A stretch of 64,000 nucleotides of DNA from Cruorifilaria tuberocauda (Eukaryota > Nematoda > Chromadorea > Rhabditida > Onchocercidae), in NCBI GenBank assembly GCA_013365365.1, contig JABVXU010000110.1, forward strand, positions 1 to 64,000, given 5' to 3'. The translations under genes were made by a program, and so were the position numbers. Positions within the stretch are counted from its first letter, which is position 1. Each line of letters starts with the position of its first letter. Below the pieces are notes generated by a model that saw nothing but the letters and a program-made list of their open reading frames with translations, had not been told where the DNA came from and searched no databases. Positions 12,126-31,005 of the stretch are shown in pieces.

Positions 12126-14638
12126 ATGGAGGAGCAAAGAGAACGCGCATACAAGGCGGTTGCCTATGCAGCTGTTACATTCTCCCTGATATCAATTTTA
12201 TCAGTATGTATCACTATGCCTATCGTTTATAGTTTTGTTGATCATATACAGCAACAGACACGGAAGGATTTACAATTTTGCAAAGTATGAATTACTCTGA
12301 AATTATTATCAGTTATTATTACTAAATATCAGCATTTCTATTATTGCTCACTTTAATAGAGTTATAAGCTAATTTTTACATAATGATCTTTTATGATCAT
12401 ATTTGTAAATATCCTATCTATATGTATCATTTATTTTTAGATTTAAAAAATTTTGTTAAATTCAAATTCATAATTTGGATTTTAATTTATGCGTAAAAAT
12501 TATAGAGATTTTCATCGTATACAAAATGATATAATTTTTCTAATTATAATTTTCAGGTAAATTATGAATGGGCCGTTAAATTTGATACATTCGTCAAATT
12601 TTTCATATTCCTTATTTTTTTCCTCAATATTTCTATTTTTTCTTTGCTTCTTATTTCATTTTCTATTGCCTGCAAAATTCTAATTTTTCAAATACTATAA
12701 AAATATCTTTTTGGTTTTTTTTTCGTTTTCTTTTAATAGGGAAAGTAAAAATGCTATATTGCATAAATATCAGTCTTTAATTCTTATTATTCTATACTAT
12801 AATCATATCAAAATGATAAAAATAATTATCATCTATAAAAGAAATGTTGAAATAGTTTCAATCATTCAATATCTTTCAACATTTTTTTTGCAATTTAATA
12901 TTAATATAACTTCTTGGGAAAGAAAATTTTCTTTTCAACTCTTTTCAAGAAAATCTCTTCAAAGTATCTATGAAAATTTGCAAAAATCCTAACACATTTT
13001 TTTCCTTCTTGAAAGAAATTCTGGTTTTTCTAATATCCAATTATTTGTCGTATTTTCGTCATTTGTTTTTTTCTCCCTCGAGCTAGCAATTAATGATCAT
13101 TCTTTAAGATAATTTTTGATATTTTGATGAAATGAAAAAAAAACACTTCTTTTTTTCTTTTCCATTTGAATACAGAATTGAAATATTTCTAACTTTATAG
13201 TCCTCAGCAAGAGATATTATATCAGAAGTGACGAAGAAACAACCAGTTACATTTGCAATTGCTGCAACTAATAGAACAAAAAGGCAAATTGGAGCTTGTG
13301 ATAGTAAGTTTTTTTTTTATGCCATCTGTGAATTGAGCTTACAATTTGCTACAGTTTTACTGCAAAGTTGTAATTTTTATTTTATTTTTTAAGAATTATC
13401 AATTACAAAATTATCATATAATTACAACTGTCATATTAGTTTGATTTAAATGATTTGATCAGTGTATTTACTCAATATATTTATTTATTAAAATTACAGG
13501 TTGTTGCAAACCCGGACATCCCGGACGACCAGGACCGCCGGGAGCAAATGGAAAACCAGGCATACCAGGAGCTCCAGGACGGCCTGGTACATTGTACTCT
13601 TTTGATATCTATAATAGATGGATAGCTGATAATTTTATTCTATTATTTTTCATGGTTATTTGAAATGTATTTTTGTAAACTTTTCCTTGATTTCCGATTT
13701 CTTCATTCTAAAATCATTTGAAGTACTAATTTTCCAATACTAATTTTCAGGTACCCCTGGACGACCACCGATAGTTTGTGAGGAAGTTGATATTCCACCA
13801 TGTAATCCTTGCCCACCGGGACCACCAGGACCGCCAGGACCTAGTGGAATTCCTGGAAATCCCGGAAGAGCTGGACCACCAGGCAGGCCCGGGAACAGTG
13901 GTATGTATGATTTGATCGGCTTTTTTTCTTTTGTATTTTTTTGTATTCTCTTTGTATCGACTTTTGCTTTCCCTATACAAATAAGCAATTGGTGTTCAAG
14001 ATTGAATTCTCTTGCATTAAAATAAATTCATTTGTACTACAGTAATCATTTATGGCGAATATGTATTATGTAATGGCATGAGGAAATGCGGAATATGTAA
14101 TAAAATATATTTTATTAAGCATAATAGTGAAAAATAAATGACTTATTCAGGCAATGTTGGACCACCAGGACCTGTAGGACCACCAGGACCACCAGGTCAG
14201 CCTGGAGCTGACGGCGAACGGGGAGAACCAGGAAGGCCAGCATCAAGTACACCTGTACTTCCAGGCGATCCAGGTCAACCGGGTGAACCAGGTATGTTTT
14301 ATCCACTTTCAAATTTTTGTAAATTTTATTGCCATTATTATAAAGAATTTATGCACAAAATTACTAATATATCCTTTTTCCGTAATAAAATAATTGGAAA
14401 ATATAATTCAGGACCACCAGGTTTACCTGGACCAGATGGTAATCCAGGACGAGATGGACAACCAGGAAGTCCTGGATCAAATGGACCACCAGGACCACCA
14501 GGGCCACCCGGTAGTCCTGGTCCTGTTGGTGAAGCTGGTGCACCTGGTCAACCAGGACCACAAGGTGAACGAGGTATCTGTCCGAAATATTGTGCATTGG
14601 ACGGTGGTATATTCTTCGAAGATGGAACACGAAGATAA
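12126..14638 (+). CDS. nematode cuticle collagen
   Basis: Predicted 288-residue collagen in six exons: 12126-12284, 13201-13303, 13500-13586, 13751-13900, 14151-14291, 14412-14638. Order: short cytosolic N-terminus, hydrophobic segment at about residues 11-35 (signal anchor of the Col_cuticle_N domain), a furin-like RTKR site at residues 78-81, Cys clusters ([17 protein letters not shown]), four main Gly-X-Y blocks, and a C-terminal [10 protein letters not shown] ... FFEDGTRR tail of a type I recall from many worm cuticle collagens. It would be cleaved, trimerise and be cross-linked in the extracellular cuticle. Introns 2-5 all interrupt after the first base of a codon, four of them inside or beside Gly codons, as expected of modular collagen exons. 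I cannot name the one-to-one C. elegans gene. Confidence 0.94.
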
Positions 14639-14729
14639 TTCCACTTTTTCCTTCCTTTTTTTTACTATGTTCTATGAACTTGAATTCTGTGAACATTTTT
14701 GGGTGCTCATTAGCTTAAGAAATGACTTT

Positions 14730-14735
14730 AATAAA
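14730..14735 (+). terminator. poly(A) signal AATAAA for the collagen gene
   Basis: AATAAA lies 91 bases past the collagen stop codon, a typical distance for a short nematode 3' UTR. Confidence 0.5.
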
Positions 14736-16016
14736 GCAAAATGGATCAAGGTAAAAAATATGTCCATTCTTAACTCTCTTTAATTTCATTAAATGATTTT
14801 TTTCCTTCTTTTTTTGTTAACAATCTATTAAATTTTTATCATTTGAATCTTCTTATGAAATTATACGAAATTTGCATCCGGTATTGAGTGGACAATGAAA
14901 TGAGATGACCAAAATCACTTGATGTGAGAAGAAGAACCATTGTAGCATGAGTTGAACCGGTTCTTGTTATCACTATTACTACTATTACAACTATTTGCTA
15001 CAACTATTTTCACTACTACATCAATGTTAATTACCATCAAATAACAATAATAATATTTCTTCATCTTTACAATTCAATATTTAATTGAATAAAAGCAACC
15101 TTATGGATATTTGATCAAAATGCGAAGAGAGAAAAAAAGTGATATGAATTTAACAATATATATATTGCTATGAAATTACAAAAAAGGAAATGATAAAAGA
15201 GTGAAAAAGGTTGCATAAAGTTTCGTAGCAAAAAAAGGAAAAATTATAGCTGTCACAATTTAATCCATTAAACATTGATGAAATTTATAGCAATAATATT
15301 TTTTATCAAAAATATCTGATAATAATATCATTATCATTATTACTATTATTATCATATATTTATTTCTATTATTATTATTATCATTATTTTATTCAGTTGC
15401 ATATTTATCGCTACTATTAACATGAAATTGTTAACCCATTATCAATTACTCTATAAAAGTTTTTCTTAATGTGTGTGTATGTGTGTGTCTGTCAGGATAC
15501 ATATGCGCAGGAATTTTTCAATAAATGTCAATAGAATGAAAATGAATGAGAGAAGGGAGAAAAAAAGTGCAAAGTTATAAACAAGGGTCGGAGGAACATA
15601 GACTAGATTAAATCGAGTAGTGTTAGCTTAGCTTAGCTAGTAAGACTAGCTAGGCTAAACTAATATGGTGTTGTCACTATGGCTTAATGGTCAAATAATA
15701 TAAGTATTTTCCTTCGGCACTTCCACCTGCTATACATTTATTTCTGTCCTTATTGAATTCAATCATTAGATCATCGTTTTTTTTTTCTCTGCAGTATTTC
15801 TTAACTTATACCTTACCACTTCTTATTCCTCTTCTATCTTTTATTTCTTGCTTAATTAATGATAACTCTTCTATGACTATCATTTATCATTAAAATTATA
15901 GAAATAAAACGATTATTTGATACTGTTAATAATTCCTATCACAGTGATAACAATTTACGGGCGAATTCTAATTAGCGCGCTAAGGTAGTGCTAAAAACAA
16001 ATAAAGCAATAAATCG
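14736..16016. other. intergenic between collagen and cmk-1
   Basis: No gene seen. It holds an interrupted ATT/TTA trinucleotide stretch (about 15314-15410), a short TG run near 15471-15490 and a hairpin at 15626-15660. The last few hundred bases would carry the cmk-1 promoter and 5' UTR. Confidence 0.6.
15626..15660. repeat. short hairpin (inverted repeat)
   Basis: GCTTAGCTTAGCTAGT (15626-15641) can pair with ACTAGCTAGGCTAAAC (15645-15660) around a three-base AAG loop. It has one C-A mismatch and one G-T wobble in 16 positions. Function unknown. Confidence 0.6.
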
Positions 16017-21371
<5,355 letters not shown>

Positions 21372-22988
21372 GCAGTATTTTGTTTTAAAAAAATATATAC
21401 ATATTTATATATATGAACATTTTCCAGAAATTTTTACACAAAAAGCGATAGAAAGGCAATATTTGAAAATGTAAATAATCCTTATCAATATGCTCTTATC
21501 TACAAATTCCGCTTTTTTTTGTTCGAAATGTAATGCGTAGTTAGTTGCAATTAGCCTTCCATCCAACATTACCATTTTATATGTTTTGTAAAATATTATT
21601 TGTAATATTTAAAGTAAAAAAGGAAAAGGTTCATTAATATTTCATACAATTTTCATGTGACTTGAGAAAGTGTTTGATTGGAGACTTGTCTAAAATTAGC
21701 TAAATTATATCATAGGAGATCACTTTGATTAGCATATAATGTTTTCTTGTGGACATCTGCATCAGAACTTTCTATCACGGAATTCTTTAATTCACTGGCA
21801 AGGATGCATTGTAGGAAATATTGTAAAAGCTATCTCATTATGAACTTCACACCCTATTCTTCTTGCTAATTATCTTATCGCCGAAAGTTTGGAAAACCAA
21901 GCTTCATGATAAAATCATATCTCATATAGGAATACTAATTTTAACCAGAAGTTAACTTGACTGCTCAATGTTTAAAAACACTAAACTCACAAAATTTAAT
22001 GCTATTCATGAACCAATTGTGGAAAAACCGATATTTTTGATCATAATAATACTATAGTAACACCAGCAAAAGTTTCCAGATGCTCCATCATCTACGAAAT
22101 TCCAAAACCTTGAAAAACATTATTCAAACAAATTTATAATCAATGGAATGGATATAAATAAATAATGTTAGCGTAACGTTTGTGATTAATAATATATGGA
22201 AATTTTTAAAGAAAAAATCTATAAGAAACCATTCATTGTTTTTTTTCCGTTATACTACCGCATATTTAGATCACAGTTTAAATGTTGACAAAATATTGAA
22301 GTGGAGCGCATAGATTTAAAAGCAGATTACTTTAATAATGGCTCTAGCAATTAGATTACATCAAATTACACATAGCTGACCACTTGAACTCGTTGAGCAA
22401 ATTGAAAGTACATGAAGCAAAAATCACAGTAGAATAATACTGTTGAAAAGCCAAAGGATGAATTGGCTTAAAAGCAATGAACCAAAGTGTAGAGATAATT
22501 TTTTTCACTGAGATTGAAGAAACATTTTATTTAGTTCGCAAAATACCCAAATCCTGAGGATGCGATCTCTTTCACCCTTCATCCTTTTCTTTCAAAAATC
22601 CAGGAGACTATATATCATGACCATACATACAACGATATTTTTCGGGAAGAATACTATTTGAAACATAAAATATACATACCCGTTGTCACATAGTGTTATC
22701 CAAGTGATAAATAGATTAATATAGTACAAATACGCCTAATGAGAATTGATATTCCAAAAGTTTATTTTTAATACATTGCCGTACTTTCGATCAGTTCTCT
22801 AGAAACAGACGTAGCAGAATAAATTACATAGAAAAAAGAAGGAAAGGGTTTTTTTGCCTGCTTTAATTCAAAAAAATTGTCCCGCAAATATAATAGTTAT
22901 TCACAGCATAAATTATAAGACAAAATAAAATCGATGTATACAGGTAAATAGGCCGCGAAACATTGTAATAATTTCATTTTGAATAAAT
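21372..22988. other. convergent intergenic region, cmk-1 and fem-1 3' ends
   Basis: About 1.6 kb between two converging genes. No coding exon seen. It should contain both 3' UTRs. A fem-1-strand poly(A) signal is proposed at 22761-22766; no clear cmk-1 signal stands out near its stop. Confidence 0.55.
22761..22766 (-). terminator. candidate poly(A) signal for fem-1
   Basis: AATAAA on the minus strand, 223 bases past the fem-1 stop. Supported only by motif and position. Confidence 0.35.
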
Positions 22989-25900
22989 TTAGTGCAAATC
23001 CAAAAACGTCAGTAAGTCCTTCGGCACAATTTTTTTGTACTCGGCCTCGAAACTGTTCCGCCGCACAACATTTGCGGCAAGACCCATAAGTGTAAGGTAT
23101 CGACCTGAAAATTATGATGCTCTAAAGTTCCTTCTAAGCTCGAAGAATTTTAATTTATTCATACTTGATGTAGTCAAGATTCTCGAAAAAAGTGCTTTCA
23201 GTATCATTAGAAGCAGATCGAAATCGGTCAATCGGACTTAGATTTATCATTTATATGACGATAAAATCCACGTCTGCTATTTATTGACATAAATGAGAAA
23301 CGAACAAATTTTCTGTTCTCATTTTAAAAACACGGAACTGCATTGCAATTGAGCAGCACCATATACTATTTACTAAACGAAAATCGACAAGGCACTTAAG
23401 TTACTTGCAGAAAGATTAAAACTAACCTAATTTGAGCTGTCCAGTTGCACGAGGCAGTTTCGCTGAGATCAACTCCAAACATGTTTGGTCATTGTAATTG
23501 CGAGCTAGAAGAGTTGCACCATTTTGAAGCAGCAGCTTGACGATACTCTGCCTAGGATTACTACTCAACAAAACTGTATGCAGTGGAGTGTTACCTAAAA
23601 TATGTATATAAATTTGTTTTATATTTAGAATTTGAAAGTTCAAACAAATAGTGGTTTAGTTAAGGTAGACAGACATACATGATCAACATTAAATTCATCA
23701 TCTCATATTTATAAATAAACCTAGAAACTGTGACCCGTTCTGATACCATAAGAAAATTTTCATTTAATAAAGTTTTATTAACATACCCAATGCATTTTTT
23801 GTGTTTACATCGATTCCACTGTCAATAAGCATTGTAATAACACACGCACACGGGAAACGAGCTGTTACTGGTTTGTCAATATCATGACAAGCAGCGTGAA
23901 GAGGATATAAATTCAGGGATTTTGAAACCAATGTTAAACGTGTAACAATATGTGGTAAATAAAGCTCAAGATCATCATCGATGCTTACTTCTGAATCTGA
24001 TGAATCTGGTGTTAGTTTACTATCCATAGGCGATAGACGTCGAATCTGAAATATATATAAAATATGAATATCTTCACAATCACTATAATAAAGTAACAAT
24101 GTTTGTATGAATATCCTGTGCTTCCTGTTAACTGTTTTGTAGGCAAAAATTCAAATGTTTCAAGCTGTAAATCCTACAAGGAGAAATCTACTAAATATAA
24201 GTAGACAATAAAGTTGGATATGCGTCGTTGTAATATTTTATAAAAAATAAAAAAAAAAAAAGTTATATTGAAGAATTGCATTATAAGCGTATTTCCTTTA
24301 TATATTTTATTCTAGGATGACTTTTTTGCTTAGTTATTGTATCATTGGGAATAAAAATCAACAGTAGAGAATAAATGCCCACCAAAAGAATCAGTTGAAG
24401 CGAAGCGAGCATCAAGAAATCAGTGTATCGGTTTTCGTCATCCGTTTCATCGGTCATTTCATCTGTCTTAATTTTCATGTCGCCACTATTGAATCTGAAA
24501 TTACAATGCCTAAATAAATAAAGGGAAAGAAATAACAAGAAATTAATAAAGATGAAAATAAAGTATGGCTTAATTTGAGATTGTGTTTGATTTCATAGAC
24601 GTACTTTAAGACCTCGCTTATCCTAACATCTTTCTCTTGCTTGCCCATAATTCTATGGCGATTTTTGAAAACACAAACATCAGTTAGCAATCCTAAAAAT
24701 TACTATTCTAAGAAAAATAAAAAATACCTTTCCAGTTCGTAGACAGCTTTTTCTAGTACATCTATTACGCACTTACGAGAAAGTGGGGCCACACGAATAC
24801 CATCCGCATTAGCAATTATGATTCCTTCGTTCACCGTTAATATAAATGTGTCGATGAATGCTCCAATTGTAGAAATAGTTGATGGATGCAATGCGCACAG
24901 ATGTCTTTGCTAAATTACTTCGATTTTATGCTTATTTTTGTTCTAAGATACACTTTAGTTCAATTCAGGTACAAATCTACCAAATTTAACTGTTGGAAGA
25001 AGTGCTACAAAGAACTAAATAAGCAAATGACAATAAATGTGTGCCTTGAACTACATGTAATGCTCTACTTAAAAGAAATTCTATAACCTCAATCCTTTAG
25101 TGGTAAACACTTACTAATGCATAAAATGCCACAATTACAATACCACCTAACATAGTTAGAACTCAAATAGGAATGAGGTGAAAGTACGTACCTGCAGATG
25201 AAGTGCATGCATCCACAACTCGAAGCATCGATTTGTTTCGCCCAAATCACAGTACACCGCACCACGATAACGTATGAAATAATGTGTCTCATGATGAGCC
25301 CCACCAACGATTCTTTCTCGCATAATTAACGCCTGAAGTTGTTAATCATATAAATTATGAAAAGAAGAAGGCAATCAGATTCATTTCACACCTGTATTTA
25401 CCTGCATTCTGATTGCATCAGGATCGCCAATTACACGATGTATGTCAGCAGGTGTGTCTACTTCGAACAAATCATCATAAACATGTAAGGCCGTACGCAC
25501 ACGCAGCGGCTGACCGTAATTAACTGCTTCAAACCAAACACGTACAGCACTACTTAAATCCATCTTTTTATCCACCAAAGTAGCACCGAATAACTGAAAC
25601 AGTATTACGGATTAGTATGTGAAGTATGCAGTTAAGGAAATAATATTTCTATGAATAAAATATCTAACAACTATTTTCTCTGAAGAAGTGAAACTTAATA
25701 TAATTGAACGACAATCAGCAAGCAACCCTAAAAAACATTAAATGATTTTTGAGCCAAACAAACATGAAATATTTTAACTCTACAAGTACTGCCAACATGG
25801 ACGTAAAGAATATGCATAGGTTTTTTTTTCATTTTGAGACTACTTTCCTAAGGTTAGGTTTTCTGTTGTAATATTAAGAATATTCTATAGGCGTACTTTC

Positions 25901-27531
25901 AATGCGTCTCTTGTCTCCTGATCCGAAGCCACAGCAGATAACGACTTCAGTACATCTTCATGTCCAGCAAGCGCAGCGCATTGCATCGGTGTCATACTGC
26001 AATCATCTTTGACATTTTTTGCACCAGCTTTTAATAACATGCATACAATTTCGTTAGATCCAGCCTCCGCAGCGTCGTGCATTGCTGTGTTTCCTGAAAT
26101 GATCATTACTGATCAAAGGATATTTTTATCAAATTCACAAATGAATCTGATGAAAGCAAATCCTAATTGTTTCCACAAAAACTTCCAACACATCAGTATA
26201 TAATTAAAATGAATTAAGCTTCTCACCAAATCTAAACTATCTAGAAGTAATCTTAGTTAACGCAGTACACAACCAATGAATGTTTCGTTGCAGAAAAGTA
26301 AGGCAATACATATGAAATTTTAGTCGCAAATAGCACAAACTACAAGAAAAGATGCACGTAAAAGGGTTCTACATCCCAGATATCTTCTACATAGAGGAAA
26401 CAGTGTAAAACATGAGAATCACCTTATATTGTTAGCATATTAGTTACAATGTCAGCAATCTAGTGCACAAGCGGATAACATGCATGATAAGATTCCATTC
26501 CTTGTAAGAAAATTACCTTTGATCGATGTTCGGCAAGGATCCGCTCCATGTTTCAGCAAGAAACGCACGATATCAGCTCGCATTTTAAAAGCAGCGATCA
26601 TCAGTGGCGTATGCCCATGTCGATTAGCTAATTCGATATCAGCTCCTTTTTTAACCAAATATTGAACTAAATATGAATTATGGAACACACTATACTCTTA
26701 TAACAAAGATGATAATTAAGAGAACAAAAGACTAATACCTATGTCATAATGACCATCGTAGCAGGCCCCTCGTAAAGGCGAACTGTTCGATTGCGTTGTT
26801 TGATTGATGTCAGCACCAGCTTCTTCAACAAGATATCGAACAATATCTAGATGCCCTGCGGCTGCTGCAGCCCACAAAACTGGTGCTCCCGCTAAATTTA
26901 ACTCACTTTCTTGAAAAAAAAAACAGATAAAAATTATAAAAATTATCTGACAAGAAAGATCGATTATAAACAGCTTATGATGGTAGAATTCACCACAACT
27001 CGCTATTTCCTTCAAGTGATCCTGAATTATAAGCTATTCAGAGATCCGGCAGAGAGATGCATGAAATAAGATGAGAGAAATTAAGGAAACTGCCAAAATA
27101 CTGTGTTTAAATATATCATCAAATTAAGGTTATACAAAACTTACGGATAATCTCACCATCAAATGAGACTGTTCCCGTAATTGAGATATCTGCGCCTTTT
27201 TCTAGCTGTAATATTTGATTAATATAAAAACAAATTTAGCAAAATGGCTGGTAAGATTGCCAAATTATCTAAATATTGAGAAGATGCTAGGTCCTTTTTA
27301 TCACATCCTTTTAATTAATAAGTTTAAAATATAACACGATACCAAATATTTAACAACATCGAAATGGCCATTTCGAGCAGCAATGACAAGTGGTGGAGTT
27401 TGAGACTTTTGTGACGACAAACAGTGATTAAGCCATTCGTGTGATCGATCTTCCAGGAAAATACGTAATCGTCGTAAATTACCATCTCGTGCCGAATTGA
27501 AAATAATGGCTCGATATGCTTCCGGATCCAT
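22989..27531 (-). CDS. fem-1: FEM-1 family ankyrin-repeat CUL2 substrate receptor
   Basis: Predicted 661-residue protein, close to the 656 of C. elegans FEM-1, in 13 exons: 27343-27531, 27145-27205, 26739-26909, 26517-26666, 25897-26093, 25402-25593, 25192-25332, 24728-24909, 24605-24652, 24383-24494, 23787-24045, 23427-23594, 22989-23104. Order: N-terminal ankyrin repeats (about 1-250; PPLVIAARNGHFDVVKYL, NSSPLRGACYDGHYDI, ELANRHGHTPLMIAA, NTAMHDAAEAGSNEIV); the FEM1 helical middle (LFGATLVDKKMD, IRMQALIMRERI, HHETHYFIRYRGAVYCDLG); an acidic Asp/Ser stretch near 490-510; two C-terminal ankyrin repeats (NTPLHTVLLS); and the conserved end TFLDLH. FEM1 proteins present C-degron substrates to CUL2 ligases, and FEM-1 promotes male fate in C. 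elegans. Exons 9 and 10 are the most diverged and least certain. Confidence 0.95.
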
Positions 27532-29823
27532 TTTATGTAGACGTTGAAACCGTATAATGTGTTAGTAAAATTAGCCACCCTACTGCGATCACCCACCCCA
27601 ATACTTTAAACAATCATTAATTGAGATGTTAACTTTATGCCACATGATCTTTACGCAATAATTACGTCCCACTCTTGATATCTTCTTCAAGGTTCCTTAA
27701 TTTTCCCCAGGATTTCCTGGGTAGTTGACTTCATCATCATTGTGCTAAAACACGTGTAGTGTTATAATAGTGATAAGATAAATAAGCGGTTATTTATGAC
27801 ATTACATGACGATATAGCGATGGTCCATGTTATGGAATTTAAACTTCGTCCGTTTATTTTAAAAAAAATGTTTATTCGATAAATAGGAAATTGTTTATTG
27901 TTTAGCAACACAACTTTCCACTTGTAACTAGAAAAAAAAGCCTGATTAATGGGTCGGAAAAGTAGGAAAAATCCGGCGTGAAACAGTACAACCAATATGC
28001 AACACTGCATTTTTATATGTTTGGTCCGAACAATACAACGCATAGTAAGTAAATAAATTAACTAGCATAATAAACCGCTATTCCGGAATAAACGATGTTA
28101 GGATCACGGAACAAAAAAAAACAGGTATCTTGCGGAAGATTAAATCTTTAACTGAAATAAAAAAGTTTTGTAAAGGATAGATAATGGAGGAGAAACAAGA
28201 ACTTGCAATTTTATCGTTTTACAAATTAGTTTTAGATTATTTAAGTTTAATTATAATTATTAACAGCTAAATTATCAGCTCATTAACGTCATTATGCTAT
28301 TAATTAATAATTAAATATTATCATTATTAATCATGATTATCACTCATATATGTATTAGTTGTACATCATTTCTTCCAATGGTTATTATCAATTAGTCACG
28401 GAAGATTCTTTAAAATTGGACCAGAGATACTTTCTGGTTGGTATAGATTGTTCACCGATTTGATAGTGAGAATCATTGCATGATTTTTATGAAGAGAATT
28501 ATATGATCAGTGATATATCATGTAGATGAAAGGGTCAATGGATTAAGCAGACATGCAGTAGATAAGATAAATGAATGGAATGTCACGTTGGAGTGTCACG
28601 TGGATAAGAAGTAAACAAGAGGATGCTTAAGCAACTTTGTTCGTTCAATTCTTTGAGGAGCGGAAGAGAGGATTTGTTTGGTGTTATTGGGATCATACAT
28701 GAAGAACAATAATACATGTGAATGATTTTATGTTCTTCCGGTTTCTTCCGATACAAATCATTAATTTATCACAGCTATCGTAAGCATTAGATCTTTGATA
28801 AGCGTTATCGGACCGTAAAGCATATGAAAAAAGTAATTAACATGTCTGAATATTACAATGATTGCTGAGATAAGGCTGCTGCTAATTTTGTCTGTTGTAT
28901 CAATTCGCAATCATTGATCATTCCAATTCAGTTCTATTTCATTAATCATTGGCCCTAAATTGATGCTGTAATGTTACTTCTTAATTTCACGAAGTATCAT
29001 TACTTTTTGAACAAAGTTTTTCAATTTATCAGATTTAAAATAATGGAATTAGACTTTTCAATCGTAACTTTTTTCTCTTACAATTTATGTATTGTGCTGA
29101 TGAAAAATATTTAAAATTTGAAAAAATTTCTTTTTTCTTCTTTCTGGAAGTTTTTTTGTTAATGCATTTTTACAAGCATTAATGATTTTCAATAAGCTAT
29201 TCATCTATTCAATGAACACTAATGACTAGTAAAATTAACGTGAATTGAGCGATGTAGAATAGACGAAAATGATTATCAATCAAAATATCTCTTATACTAA
29301 TCGATAGCATTTATCATTTTACCCAACTAACTGATCATTGATCACTTTTTCTCAAGCTAACTAATACTTGCATTAGTGTAAAGGATGGTAAGAATAAAAA
29401 GTTAACTTAGAATGTTATGAGCAAATGCTATATTTAAACGTAAAATGTTTAATTTAAATCGATATCATTAACATCCAATAATTATTTATATATTTGATAG
29501 AAATTTCGTGAAATATCGTTTAGAAAAATGGAGCAAAAATTGAAATTGAAATCTTTTTCAATTTATATTAATTGCATATTTAAACTTCAAATATTTAGCA
29601 TACCTAATTTAGATATTTCGAATTGCATTTTGGAGAATGTACAACGACTGAAAAGTTCATTTCAGATGAACTCTTCCTAACTTCTGAACTTGAAAAGTTT
29701 TGCAAACTATTCATATATATATATATATCATTTGTTTCTTTGAAATTAAACTGAAATTTGCAATAAATTATATTTTTTATAAACTCTAAAAAAGTTTTTA
29801 AAAATAATCACCAAGTATCAACA

Positions 29824-29848
29824 AATATATATATATATATATATATAT
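29824..29848. repeat. (AT)n microsatellite
   Basis: A perfect alternating AT tract of about 24 bases. Confidence 0.85.
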
Positions 29849-30909
29849 TATACATATGACAAATGATAACTTTTGTCTTTACCGTCTTATTCCTTTTGTT
29901 TTGATCAAATTCGATTTATTCAAACTTAAATGACTGATAAGAATATGATTAACAATTAAAAATAAAACAAAATGAGTGAATGAACAGTGCATATACTTCA
30001 TTGCTAAATTGAAATAATGATATCTGGAAGAAACATTTATTGCCAGTGATACAACGATTCAACAACAAACCTCTCAGTTATTAAAAATCAAAAAAAAGAA
30101 ATGCTTTTCATAATATTTATCTTAAAATAACTTTCTGAAACTTTTTAACTATAGTTAGATAGTTTAAAATGTAAGTTGTGTAAAGCATTGAAAAGAAAAG
30201 ATAAACAAAAGCATACATAAAGAATCATTTCTAAAATAAAAAAATGTTTGAAGCAATTTAAATTTAAATAGTAATTTCAAAATTATTTTATTAATGATTT
30301 TATCATTATTTCGCATATGAATGATTACATACATCACTGAAATATTATAACTAATTGTAAATTTATTAATTAAACTAATTATTTATAGAAAAGCATGTTG
30401 CTCTGATTTATGGATGTGAAATGTGGTAAATTTTTGTGACATTTTTTTGCAATTAAAATTTTTGTGTTGATCTTTTTGAATTGAATATCTTTTTTATTCC
30501 ATTTTTCCATTAACTTTGATATCGGTGAAATTGCACGAACTTCATTTTGGCCATAAATTGTATGAAGTTTGAAGAATGCAATTGGTGTGCTAATGGATAG
30601 AAATGATTTGATAGTAAATGAACACCTGGCAGAGGCCTTAAAGCCGATAGAGAATGATGGATCACTAGAAGGGGCGCTAAGTGGAAACTTCCGTTAGCGC
30701 AGATAGCCGGATGATATGGTTCGATAAGAAAAGGCGTGGTCCCTTTTCCCCTCCCCATTCTTCGATATCACTAACTTCATCTGCATTTCGATAATCACGA
30801 CCTCGAATGAAGCTCACTGGGCTAATGATACTATCTTAATCATTCACCGTATACCTATTAAAAGCTTGGAATATCACTTTTGACCTCTACAAACTTCATA
30901 CTGTTATCC

Positions 30910-31005
30910 ATGAAGCAAGCAGAGGACGATGCAACAAATACTTTCTACGCCGATTATTTCATCGACTACGGCAAATGTTTGTTCTATTTTACTTTTTCTT
31001 TTTGA
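30910..31005 (+). other. orphan exon-like ORF, unassigned
   Basis: ATG opens a frame whose first 22 codons (MKQAEDDATNTFYADY ... IDYGK) have mixed, non-repetitive composition, unlike the Phe/Asn/Lys/Ile noise around them. A GT follows the first base of codon 23, after which the frame turns Phe-rich and stops at 31003-31005. It sits at the 3' end of a 450-base GC-richer island. It could be the first coding exon of an unrecognised gene or of a distant unc-5 isoform (the donor phase would match unc-5 exon 2), or chance. I do not recognise a family. Confidence 0.25.

Noticed and set aside
13740..13988. Antisense frame with Gly/Pro repeats opposite collagen exon 4
   Set aside because: GGN and CCN codons are mutually complementary, so a collagen exon read backwards also gives Gly/Pro-rich frames. 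The sense strand has the splice sites, Cys clusters and C-terminal motif.
15622..15641. TTAGCTTAGCTTAGC as a possible interstitial telomere repeat
   Set aside because: The nematode telomere unit is TTAGGC; these units lack the second G and number only about three.
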